From assembly GCA_017453255.1 (NCBI GenBank), contig JAFTKN010000007.1, forward strand, positions 1 through 34,465: a stretch of DNA of 34,465 bases, in the 5' to 3' direction. Of this stretch, positions 7,002-14,963 are shown piece by piece (position 1 is the first letter of the stretch; every line of letters begins with the position of its first letter). The notes beneath the pieces are model-generated. The model was given only the letters and a program-made list of their open reading frames with translations, did no database searches and was not told the DNA's origin. The position numbers were made by a program, and so were the translations under genes. This stretch comes from Clostridia bacterium (lineage in GTDB: Bacteria; Bacillota; Clostridia; Oscillospirales; CAG-272).

Positions 7002-7901
7002 ATGAATGCAATAGAAATAAGAGGCTTGACAAAAAGCTTTAAGGGAATGTATGCACTAAACGACCTTAATATGAATGTGCCTGTTGGTGCAATATATGGC
7101 TTCATTGGAGAAAATGGAAGCGGAAAATCTACAACAGAAAAGCTGATTTGTGGTCATTTGGTTAAGGATAAGGGCGAAATTAAGCTTTTTGGAAAAGACT
7201 ATACAGATGCAGGAGTTAGAAATAGCGTAGGCGCTCTAATTGAAAATGCAGGTTGCTTTCCCTCATCAAGCGTATGGGATAATTTAATGATGCAGGCAAT
7301 AAACTTAGGCATTAAGGACAGAGAAAAAGAAATTAACAGAGTGTTGAAAATTGTTAGAATGGAAGATAGTGCTAAGCTAAAATTCAAAGCCTGCTCCCTC
7401 GGTATGAAGCAAAGAATAGGCATAGCTATGGCATTGCTCGGTGACCCTAAGCTATTAATACTTGATGAGCCAATAAACGGCTTAGACACAGACGGAATGA
7501 GAATAATGAGAGAGGTTTTGGTAGATTTATCAAAAATTGGAATTACTATTCTTATTTCCTCTCATATCTTAGGCGAGCTTGAAAAGATAGCCACCCACTA
7601 CGGAATTATAAGGGGTGGAAAAATGATAAGGGAAATAAGTAGCGAGGAAATGGAAAAAAGAGCAAGGGTATTTACAAGAGTAAAAATAAAGGATACAGAT
7701 ACCTGCCTATCCTTGCTTAAGGAAGAATATAACGACGTAAGATTAGATGAAGACAGCATACTTGTTTATGACATAGAGGACACAGAAAAAATAGTCGAGT
7801 TTTTAATAAAAAACGGACACGTGGTTAAGGAAATTGAGAAAAATCGTATAGGCTTAACCGAATATTATATTGAAATTATGTCAGGAAAGGAGAAAAATTA
7901 A
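7002..7901 (+). CDS. ABC transporter ATP-binding protein, bacitracin/lantibiotic-export type (copy 1)
   Basis: The 299-residue nucleotide-binding subunit has Walker A GENGSGKST (about 37-45), a signature loop CSLGMKQR, Walker B LLILDEP and the H-loop ILISSH. A C-terminal extension of about 80 residues follows. The short CSLGMKQR signature and overall layout resemble BcrA/LanF-like ATPases of exporters conferring self-protection or peptide resistance. It starts a four-gene run, with its permease beginning one base after its stop codon. GAAAGGAG precedes the start. The third gene is a close paralogue. The substrate is unknown and no two-component system lies nearby, so resistance to peptides is only an inference from the family. 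Confidence 0.88.
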   Translation: MNAIEIRGLTKSFKGMYALNDLNMNVPVGAIYGFIGENGSGKSTTEKLICGHLVKDKGEIKLFGKDYTDAGVRNSVGALIENAGCFPSSSVWDNLMMQAINLGIKDREKEINRVLKIVRMEDSAKLKFKACSLGMKQRIGIAMALLGDPKLLILDEPINGLDTDGMRIMREVLVDLSKIGITILISSHILGELEKIATHYGIIRGGKMIREISSEEMEKRARVFTRVKIKDTDTCLSLLKEEYNDVRLDEDSILVYDIEDTEKIVEFLIKNGHVVKEIEKNRIGLTEYYIEIMSGKEKN

Positions 7902-7902
7902 A

Positions 7903-8724
7903 ATGGATAAAAGCTATGAGTTTGAAAAGCCAACCTTTATAAAAAGAATAAAGGGAATGCTTGGCGTTGACTTCTATCGCCTTTTTCACACACCAGTATT
8001 TTATATTTTTCTTATAATTTCTGCTATAATTCCAGCAATGGTTTTGGGAATGACAGGCACAACCTCTCCAAATGGGGAGATAACACCACTTTATACTAAC
8101 ACATGGCAAATAATAGCATCAAATGAGCCTATGTATGCAGTTAAGAGCATTAGCGAGTATGCAAATATGAACATGGTATTCATTTTTGGTGGCATTATGA
8201 TATCAATTTTTATCGGTCACGATTATAAAAGTGGATATGTTAAGCAGTTGTTTACAACCCATCCTAAAAAACAGGATTATATGATTTCTAAGACACTCCT
8301 CGGCACTTTTTCAATGGCGTGCATGTGCATCACATATCTTTTAGGTGGCTTTGTGGCTGGACTTATCTGTGGATATTCAATGGACGTTAATTTTGGTTCG
8401 TTAGTCTGTGCAATTTTAGGAAAAATCATAATGAGCTTAGGCTGGGCAAGCTTATATACATTCTTAAATGTGTTATTTAGAAAATTCTTCGGAATTTCGA
8501 TAGCATCGTCATTTTTCCTCGGAACAGGAATTTTGATAATAGGTGTTGGCTCAGTCGTAGGTAATAGCACAATGCTTAATCTGTTTCTATACGGCTCAAG
8601 CGTTTATGCTTGCTTAAGCTCTAATTTTGTAACAATAATTGTGTGCTTAGTTTGCTCCCTTATGTGGGCACTAATATACAATTTGATAGGCACATTGGTT
8701 TTGTCAAAATGCGATGTTTATTAA
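7903..8724 (+). CDS. ABC-2 type permease (copy 1)
   Basis: This 273-residue membrane protein has six predicted helices. A cytoplasmic N-terminal stretch (FEKPTFIKRIKGMLGVDFYRLFHTPVF) leads into the first helix, followed by a large external loop and five more helices, the layout of ABC-2 permeases. The segment FIGHDYKSGYVKQLFTTHPKKQDYMISK matches the conserved coupling region (EYRSGTIK in relatives). ATG at 7903 follows AAAGGAG by about 10 bases; an upstream in-frame start overlaps the ATPase gene and is not preferred. It presumably forms the membrane part of the exporter with the preceding ATPase. The second permease of the cluster has the same layout and similar N-terminus. Confidence 0.85.
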   Translation: MDKSYEFEKPTFIKRIKGMLGVDFYRLFHTPVFYIFLIISAIIPAMVLGMTGTTSPNGEITPLYTNTWQIIASNEPMYAVKSISEYANMNMVFIFGGIMISIFIGHDYKSGYVKQLFTTHPKKQDYMISKTLLGTFSMACMCITYLLGGFVAGLICGYSMDVNFGSLVCAILGKIIMSLGWASLYTFLNVLFRKFFGISIASSFFLGTGILIIGVGSVVGNSTMLNLFLYGSSVYACLSSNFVTIIVCLVCSLMWALIYNLIGTLVLSKCDVY

Positions 8725-8734
8725 GGAGAAAAAT

Positions 8735-9640
8735 ATGAATGCGATTGAAATAAGAGGACTTAATAAGAGCTTTGGCGAAAAAAAGGCACTTAGCGAATTT
8801 AATATGACTGTACCTGTAGGCTCAATTTATGGCTTTATAGGCGAAAATGGAAGTGGAAAATCGACAACCGAAAAGATAATCTGTGGCTTGATTAAGCATA
8901 ATGGTGGAAGCATAAAGCTATTTGATAGAGATTATTTAGATGATGACGTAAAGGCAAAAATTGGTGTTTTAATTGAAAGCCCTGGCTGTTTTCCAAATAT
9001 GAGTGTGTGGAACAATTTAATGCTACAAGCCTCAAATTTAGATATAAAGGACAAAAAAGGTGAGGTAAAAAGAGTTCTATCTCTTGTAAGAATGGAGGGC
9101 TCTGCCTCTAATAAATATAAAAATTGCTCTCTCGGTATGAAGCAAAGGGTTGGAATTGCTATGGCTCTTTTAGGAAACCCCAAATTGCTTGTGCTTGACG
9201 AGCCAATAAATGGCTTAGATGCCGACGGAATGAGAATAATGAGAGAGGTGTTGTTGGATTTATCAAAATCAGGCATTACGATTTTAATATCCTCTCATAT
9301 CTTAGGTGAGCTTGAAAAGATAGCTACCCATTACGGAATTATAAGAGGTGGAAAAATGCTTATCGAAATGACAGATAGTGAGCTTTCAAAAAGCTGTCGC
9401 ACCTTTATAAAGCTAAAGGCAAATAATCAAGACACAAAAATGGTTCTTTTGCAAAAATATTCCGAGATTAAGGTTGACGAAAATGACTATATAAGAGTTT
9501 ATGATAGGGAGGAGTGCGAAAATATCGTTACCTATCTTTACGAAAATGGAATTTTAGTAAGTGAAATCAAGGAGGATAAAATCAGCCTTGAGGAATTTTA
9601 TATTGATTTAATGGAGGAGAGAGTAAACAATGGAATTTGA
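8735..9640 (+). CDS. ABC transporter ATP-binding protein, bacitracin/lantibiotic-export type (copy 2)
   Basis: This 301-residue ATPase has the same elements as copy 1: N-terminus MNAIEIRGL, Walker A GENGSGKST, CSLGMKQR, Walker B LLVLDEP and ILISSH. The two copies share long near-identical protein and DNA stretches around Walker B and the H-loop (IASHILGELEKIATHYG-like region, here SSHILGELEKIATHYG). Divergence is greatest in the C-terminal ~80 residues. This points to tandem duplication of an ATPase-permease unit. The binding site AAGGAG overlaps the stop codon of the upstream permease, and the last 11 bases overlap the next permease, so translation is probably coupled. Confidence 0.88.
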   Translation: MNAIEIRGLNKSFGEKKALSEFNMTVPVGSIYGFIGENGSGKSTTEKIICGLIKHNGGSIKLFDRDYLDDDVKAKIGVLIESPGCFPNMSVWNNLMLQASNLDIKDKKGEVKRVLSLVRMEGSASNKYKNCSLGMKQRVGIAMALLGNPKLLVLDEPINGLDADGMRIMREVLLDLSKSGITILISSHILGELEKIATHYGIIRGGKMLIEMTDSELSKSCRTFIKLKANNQDTKMVLLQKYSEIKVDENDYIRVYDREECENIVTYLYENGILVSEIKEDKISLEEFYIDLMEERVNNGI

Positions 9641-10427
9641 AAAAACAACCCCTTCAAGCAGACTAAAATCAATGCTAAATGTTGATTTTAAAAGGCTTGT
9701 ACTATCTCCTATTACCTATATAATGGCAGGAGCTTGTCTTGTAATTCCGATATTAATGCTTGTAATGACTCAAATGATGGATGGAATGGTGTCAGTTGAC
9801 CCTCAAACTGGAATGGAAACTGTAATGAAGGGCTTTGAAAGTGCTTTTCAAGCACTTTCTCAAACGACCGAGGCAAGCAAGACTATGGATATGAGCATAA
9901 CAGGAATGTGCAATATAAATATGATATATTTTATAATGGCTGTTTTTGTTTGTGTTTTTATAAGCTCAGAATTTAGAAGTGGATATGCAAAAAATCTTTT
10001 TACCAATAGAGCAAAAAAGACAGAGTATGTAGTATCAAAAACAATAGTATGCACCCTTACCTGTATGGCTTATGTGCTTATATTCTTTATAGGCATTCTT
10101 ATAGGTGGAAAAATTGCAGGCTTACCCTTTGATTTAATGGGCGCAAGCGTAATGCAGGCTATAATGTGTCTTATAACTAAGGTAGCCCTATGTATGGTTT
10201 TTGTGCCGATATTTATAGTAGCCTGCGTATTTGCAAAGCAAAGAACGTGGCTCTCGATTATAATGTCCTTGTGCATAGGAATGTTATTTTTTACTATGAT
10301 ACCAATTATTTCGCCACTTGATACAAATATATTAAATCTTATAATGAGCATTGTAGGTGGTGGAGGAATAGCCATCGGCTTAGGCGCTGTAAGCAATTTG
10401 ATACTAAAGAAAACCAATATAATATAG
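9630..10427 (+). CDS. ABC-2 type permease (copy 2)
   Basis: This 265-residue permease has six predicted helices. Its N-terminus (MEFEKTTPSSRLKSMLNVDFKRL) parallels that of copy 1, and the conserved segment FISSEFRSGYAKNLFTNRAKKTEYVVSK (about 107-134) is clearly homologous to the copy 1 coupling region. The start overlaps the end of the upstream ATPase by 11 bases, with GGAGGAG ahead of it. It is the last gene of the four-gene cluster and is followed by a strong terminator. Expected role: membrane half of the second exporter, or a second subunit of one hetero-oligomeric transporter made from both pairs. Confidence 0.85.
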   Translation: MEFEKTTPSSRLKSMLNVDFKRLVLSPITYIMAGACLVIPILMLVMTQMMDGMVSVDPQTGMETVMKGFESAFQALSQTTEASKTMDMSITGMCNINMIYFIMAVFVCVFISSEFRSGYAKNLFTNRAKKTEYVVSKTIVCTLTCMAYVLIFFIGILIGGKIAGLPFDLMGASVMQAIMCLITKVALCMVFVPIFIVACVFAKQRTWLSIIMSLCIGMLFFTMIPIISPLDTNILNLIMSIVGGGGIAIGLGAVSNLILKKTNII

Positions 10428-10431
10428 AAGA

Positions 10432-10466
10432 AAGGAGCAGACTTGGTCTGCTCCTTTTACTTATTT
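10432..10466 (+). terminator. Terminator of the ABC cluster
   Basis: A perfect 10-bp stem, AAGGAGCAGA (10432-10441) with TCTGCTCCTT (10447-10456), is followed by TTTACTTATTTT. It reaches into the last codons of the convergent fucosidase gene. Confidence 0.85.
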
Positions 10467-11744
10467 TACCTTATGTAGCTTAATTACAGTATCGTAAGGG
10501 TCTAATGTATTATACTTTGGAAGATGGATAAAGATAGGGTCCTTTTCAAGGAAGCTTGTATGATTCCAAGGCTTAGCCATATTTATCTTTGAGCCATCGG
10601 AAAGACGTGTTGCGAAATTAACCTTGTCCTTAAGTCCCTCGATAGCAAAGCAAACAGTGTTTGCATCAATAAGATGAAGGTAAATATAATCCTTGCTTTC
10701 GGTAATTCTACCCCATTCAGGCTTTGCGATATCGCTAATACCACAGCCGTAAATACTCTCGCCGTTAGCCGTCATCCATTTGCCAACCTCCTTGAGTATA
10801 ACCTCGCTTTCCTCTGGGATATTACCTCTTGCATCAGGGCCTACGTTAAGAATTAGATTTCCACCCTTGGAGGTGCATTCAACAATCATACTAATTACAT
10901 GCTTAGCAGTTTTGTAGTTAGTGTCGTCAGAGCAGTATCCCCAATGATCATTAAGTGTCATACAGGTTTCCCAAGGAATAGGATTGCCCTTATAATCCTT
11001 AACACCACCAGCAGGAATCATCTGCTCGGGTGAGCCGTAGTCACCTGCATAGTAAACAGGCTCGTCAACCTTAATATCGCCACCTAAACGGTCGTCAATT
11101 ATAATATCAGGGTTGATTTCTCTTATCATTTTAACAAGCTTAGTTGCCTCCCACTTTTCGCCAGTCATTTCAGCATAGTGGAAGTCAAACCACATTATAT
11201 CAATTTTTCCGTAGTTGGTAAGAAGCTCCTTAACCTGATTATACATATATTCAGTATAACGAGAAAAGTCCTTTTTGCCTTCTGCCTCTTTATAGTCCTC
11301 GTTTCCTCTCATAGGGTGGTGCATATCGTTGTAAGCAGGGAAGTCTGGGTGATGCCAGTCAAGAAGTGAGTAGTAAAAGCCTATCATAATGCCCTCAGCT
11401 CTAAAGGCATCAACATACTCCTTTACAAGGTCACGTCCTGCTGGAGAATTAGTTGCTTTATAATCTGTATATTGGCTGTCGAAAAGACAAAAGCCATCGT
11501 GGTGCTTAGTTGTAAGCACAGCGTATTTCATACCAGCCTCTTTAGCAAGCTTAGCCCACTTTTTCGGGTCGTATTGGTCAGCGGTAAAGGTGTCAAAGCT
11601 TGGTTGGTAATCCTCTATTGAAACTCTATAATTGTTTCTAAACCATTCGCCCTTAGCCTCAACGGCATAAATGCCCCAGTGAATAAACATACCAAAGCGT
11701 CTATCCATAAGTGGCTGAACTCTCTTAATTCTTTGAATATCCAT
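10461..11744 (-). CDS. Alpha-L-fucosidase, glycoside hydrolase family 29
   Basis: The 427-residue protein has the GH29 TIM-barrel signatures in order: FGMFIHWGIYA and KGEWF near the N-terminus, LTTKHHDGFCLFDS, IGFYYSLLDWHHPDF, and IDIMWFDFHYAE, where the Asp of WFD is the expected nucleophile. VGPDARGNIP and a C-terminal beta domain follow. GH29 enzymes release L-fucose from glycans by a retaining mechanism. No signal peptide is present, so the substrate must be imported or released inside the cell; no transporter or fucose-catabolic gene is visible in the window. MDIQRI at 11744 is chosen because AAGGAG lies 7-8 bases upstream; the longer frame starts without one. The gene appears monocistronic. 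Confidence 0.9.
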   Translation of the reverse strand: MDIQRIKRVQPLMDRRFGMFIHWGIYAVEAKGEWFRNNYRVSIEDYQPSFDTFTADQYDPKKWAKLAKEAGMKYAVLTTKHHDGFCLFDSQYTDYKATNSPAGRDLVKEYVDAFRAEGIMIGFYYSLLDWHHPDFPAYNDMHHPMRGNEDYKEAEGKKDFSRYTEYMYNQVKELLTNYGKIDIMWFDFHYAEMTGEKWEATKLVKMIREINPDIIIDDRLGGDIKVDEPVYYAGDYGSPEQMIPAGGVKDYKGNPIPWETCMTLNDHWGYCSDDTNYKTAKHVISMIVECTSKGGNLILNVGPDARGNIPEESEVILKEVGKWMTANGESIYGCGISDIAKPEWGRITESKDYIYLHLIDANTVCFAIEGLKDKVNFATRLSDGSKINMAKPWNHTSFLEKDPIFIHLPKYNTLDPYDTVIKLHKVK

Positions 11745-11786
11745 AAAATTCTCCTTGAGATAAATATTGTGGCTCTCCACAAGAAA

Positions 11787-11815
11787 ATATTACCATAAAT
11801 AAATATTAAAAGCAA
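11787..11815 (-). promoter_or_regulatory. Promoter of the alpha-L-fucosidase gene
   Basis: On the minus strand, TTGCTT (11810-11815), 17 bases and TAATAT (11787-11792). A small hairpin GTGGCTCTCCAC (11770-11781) lies between promoter and start. Confidence 0.6.
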
Positions 11816-11828
11816 GTACAAATAAAAG

Positions 11829-11855
11829 AAAACCTTGCATTTCTGCAAGGTTTTC
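11829..11855 (-). terminator. Hairpin with terminator features
   Basis: An 11-bp perfect stem (AAAACCTTGCA with TGCAAGGTTTT) has a 4-base loop. The T-rich continuation is better on the minus strand. No gene end lies just upstream on that strand, so it may be a backup for the ppdK terminator or shield the fucosidase promoter. Confidence 0.5.
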
Positions 11856-12020
11856 AATTTAATTAATTGATTATAAAATATCAGTAATTATATAAATTGT
11901 ATTTTTCGCTCTGCAACACAACCGTTACCTTGAAGTGCTAAGGCAGGAAGAAAAGGCACGAGTGCAAAGTCGTACGGCATACTTTGTACGGCAGTACGAG
12001 CAGTCGTGGCTAAAAGGCAC
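11856..12020. other. Intergenic spacer with small palindromes
   Basis: With its flanks, 11745-12139 lacks a gene. This core holds several interleaved short repeats: TACGGCA occurs twice, CAAAGT pairs with ACTTTG, and TCGTAC pairs with GTACGA, all within 11960-12005. The octamer ACGAGCAG is shared with the gene-free region near 4820. The palindromes suggest a decayed repeat element rather than a gene. I cannot assign a function. Confidence 0.35.
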
Positions 12021-12057
12021 GCAAAAAAGAGAACCTTACTCGAAAGTAAGGTTCTCT
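12021..12057 (-). terminator. Terminator of ppdK
   Basis: A perfect 13-bp stem, AGAGAACCTTACT with AGTAAGGTTCTCT (12028-12057, loop CGAA on the plus strand), is followed on the minus strand by a T run (complement of the A run at 12023-12027). Confidence 0.85.
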
Positions 12058-12139
12058 ACCTTATATTGTTAAGTTCAAAAAAACTAATTTAACAATTAAA
12101 ATGTGATTTTGTTTTTGCCTGTTTTAGCCACTTCAACTA

Positions 12140-14773
12140 TTATCTTGGGTTTCTGATAGCAGCCTGAGCAGCAGCAAGTCTTGCAATTGGAACTCTGAAT
12201 GGTGAGCATGATACATAGCTCAAGCCAATCTTGTGACAGAACTCAACAGATGTTGGGTCGCCACCGTGTTCACCACAAATACCGATGTGCATGTTAGGTC
12301 TTACTTCCTTACCCATTTCAACAGCCATGCTCATAAGCTTACCTACGCCGTTTTGGTCGATTCTTGCGAATGGATCGTTTTCGTAGATCTTTGACTCATA
12401 GTAAGCTGTTAAGAACTTACCAGCATCATCACGGCTGAAGCCGAATGTCATCTGTGTAAGGTCGTTTGTACCGAAGCAGAAGAACTCAGCGTCCTTAGCG
12501 ATTTCGTCAGCTGTTAAGCAAGCACGTGGAATTTCCATCATTGTACCAACCTCATACTTAAGGTCAGCGCCTGCGTTAGCAATTTCCTTATCAGCAACCT
12601 CGTTAACGATCTTCTTAACAAAGAGGAACTCCTTGTATTCGCCAACAAGTGGAATCATAATTTCTGGAACGATCTTCCAGTCTGGGTGCTTCTTAGAAAC
12701 ATTGATAGCTGCACGAATAACAGCAGTTGTCTGCATCTTAGCAATTTCTGGATAAGTAACAGTCAAACGGCATCCACGGTGACCCATCATTGGGTTGAAC
12801 TCGTGAAGTGAAGCGATAATGTTCTTAATATCCTCAACAGTCTTGCCCTGTGTTTCAGCAAGAGCAGCGATGTCTTCCTCAGTTGTAGGAACGAACTCAT
12901 GTAGAGGTGGATCAAGGAAACGGATTGTAACAGGATTACCCTCAAGAGCCTCATAAAGCTTCTCAAAGTCGCCTTGTTGCATTGGGATTAGCTTTTCAAG
13001 AGCAGTTTCTCTCTCAGCTACTGTGTCAGCACAGATCATTTCACGGAATGCAGCAATTCTGTCTGGCTCAAAGAACATATGCTCTGTACGGCAAAGACCG
13101 ATACCCTCAGCACCGAAGGCTCTTGCTTGTTGAGCATCCTTAGGTGTGTCAGCATTTGTTCTAACCTGAAGCTGTCTGTATTCGTCAGCCCATTGCATAA
13201 TAATATCAAATTCGCCCTCGATAGAAGCAGGAACAGTAGGAATAGCCTCACCATAAATGTTACCTGTTGAACCATCAAGTGAAATGTAATCGCCTTCAAC
13301 ATATGTTTTGCCAGCAAGAGTAAACTTCTTGTTAGCCTCATCCATCTTAATCTCGCCACAACCAGATACACAGCAAGTACCCATACCACGAGCAACAACT
13401 GCTGCGTGAGATGTCATACCACCACGAACTGTAAGGATACCTTGTGAATAGTGCATACCCTCAATATCCTCTGGTGAAGTTTCAAGACGAACAAGAACAA
13501 CCTTTTCACCCTTCTTGCCCTCTTCTACTGCATCCTCAGCAGTAAATACAATCTTACCACAAGCAGCACCTGGAGAAGCTGGAAGAGCAGTAGCAACAGC
13601 CTTAGCAGCCTTAAGAGCCTTAGCGTCGAATTGTGGGTGGAGAAGTGCGTCGAGCTGCTTAGGATCAATCATTGTAAGAGCAGTCTTCTTGTCGATCATG
13701 CCCTCGTTAACGAGATCAACAGCAATCTTAAGAGCAGCCTTAGCTGTTCTCTTACCATTTCTTGTTTGAAGCATAAAGAGCTTACCGTGCTCAACAGTAA
13801 ATTCCATGTCCTGCATATCTCTATAGTGGTTCTCAAGAGTTTCGCAAACCTTAACGAATTGCTCATAAGCCTCTGGGAACTTTTCAGCCATCATAGCGAT
13901 TGGCATTGGTGTACGAACACCAGCAACAACGTCCTCGCCCTGTGCGTTTGTTAAAAACTCACCCATAAGCTTCTTTTCACCTGTAGCTGGGTCACGAGTA
14001 AATGCAACACCAGTACCACAGTCATCGCCCATGTTACCAAACGCCATAGCCTGTACGTTTACAGCAGTACCCCAAGAATATGGGATTTCATTCTGCATTC
14101 TGTAGTAGTTAGCACGTGGGTTGTCCCAAGAACGGAAAACTGCCTTAACAGCGCCCATTAATTGCTCCTTAGGATCAGTTGGGAAGTCCTTACCAATCTT
14201 AGCCTTGTACTCAGCCTTAAACTGTGTAGCAAGCTCCTTAAGATCTTCAGCTGTAAGCTCAACGTCTTGAGTTACACCCTTTTCTTCCTTCATCTTGTCG
14301 ATAAGCTCCTCAAAGTACTTCTTACCAACTTCCATAACTACGTCGGAATACATTTGGATAAATCTTCTGTAGCAGTCCCAAGCCCAACGAGCGTTGCCTG
14401 ACTTTTCAGCCATAACATTAACAACCTCTTCGTTAAGACCAAGGTTAAGAATTGTGTCCATCATACCAGGCATTGAAGCTCTTGCGCCTGAACGAACAGA
14501 AACGAGAAGTGGGTTTTCAAGATCGCCAAACTTCTTTCCTGTGATAGCCTCCATCTTGTCGATGTACTCCATGATTTGAGCTTGGATTTCGTCGTTGATT
14601 TGTCTGCCATCCTCATAATACTTTGTACAAGCCTCAGTTGAGATTGTAAAGCCCTGTGGAACAGGAAGACCGATAGCAGTCATTTCAGCAAGGTTAGCAC
14701 CCTTACCGCCGAGAGTTTCTCTCATTTTTGCGTTACCTTCAGAGAAAAGGTAAACATACTTCTTTGTACTCAT
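12140..14773 (-). CDS. ppdK: Pyruvate, phosphate dikinase
   Basis: PPDK interconverts pyruvate, ATP and phosphate with phosphoenolpyruvate, AMP and diphosphate. In anaerobes it often serves glycolysis or gluconeogenesis. The 877 residues match the usual length of about 880. The nucleotide-binding domain begins with VYLFSEGNAKMRETLGGKG-like sequence. The swivelling phosphohistidine domain contains GGMTSHAAVVARGMG with the catalytic His near residue 455. The C-terminal PEP-binding barrel carries GLCRTEHMFF and the catalytic cysteine in CGEHGGDP. The start has GGAGG upstream and the gene ends at a strong terminator, so it is monocistronic. Its regular codon use and preferred Firmicutes features suggest high expression. 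A partner PPDK regulatory protein is not present in the window. Confidence 0.97.
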   Translation of the reverse strand: MSTKKYVYLFSEGNAKMRETLGGKGANLAEMTAIGLPVPQGFTISTEACTKYYEDGRQINDEIQAQIMEYIDKMEAITGKKFGDLENPLLVSVRSGARASMPGMMDTILNLGLNEEVVNVMAEKSGNARWAWDCYRRFIQMYSDVVMEVGKKYFEELIDKMKEEKGVTQDVELTAEDLKELATQFKAEYKAKIGKDFPTDPKEQLMGAVKAVFRSWDNPRANYYRMQNEIPYSWGTAVNVQAMAFGNMGDDCGTGVAFTRDPATGEKKLMGEFLTNAQGEDVVAGVRTPMPIAMMAEKFPEAYEQFVKVCETLENHYRDMQDMEFTVEHGKLFMLQTRNGKRTAKAALKIAVDLVNEGMIDKKTALTMIDPKQLDALLHPQFDAKALKAAKAVATALPASPGAACGKIVFTAEDAVEEGKKGEKVVLVRLETSPEDIEGMHYSQGILTVRGGMTSHAAVVARGMGTCCVSGCGEIKMDEANKKFTLAGKTYVEGDYISLDGSTGNIYGEAIPTVPASIEGEFDIIMQWADEYRQLQVRTNADTPKDAQQARAFGAEGIGLCRTEHMFFEPDRIAAFREMICADTVAERETALEKLIPMQQGDFEKLYEALEGNPVTIRFLDPPLHEFVPTTEEDIAALAETQGKTVEDIKNIIASLHEFNPMMGHRGCRLTVTYPEIAKMQTTAVIRAAINVSKKHPDWKIVPEIMIPLVGEYKEFLFVKKIVNEVADKEIANAGADLKYEVGTMMEIPRACLTADEIAKDAEFFCFGTNDLTQMTFGFSRDDAGKFLTAYYESKIYENDPFARIDQNGVGKLMSMAVEMGKEVRPNMHIGICGEHGGDPTSVEFCHKIGLSYVSCSPFRVPIARLAAAQAAIRNPR

Positions 14774-14963
14774 TTAAGTACCTCCATAAAAATAATTGAC
14801 TGTGTAAGATTTGTTTGCGTGTATAAGCACGCACATTGTTATTTTAACATAAATACATATAAAATGGAAGAGTTTTTTTAAAAAATACAATTTTTTTCTA
14901 TTTAATTAAAAATATTGTTGCAAATTAATATTAATTGTATAATTTTAACAAAAAACAATCTAT

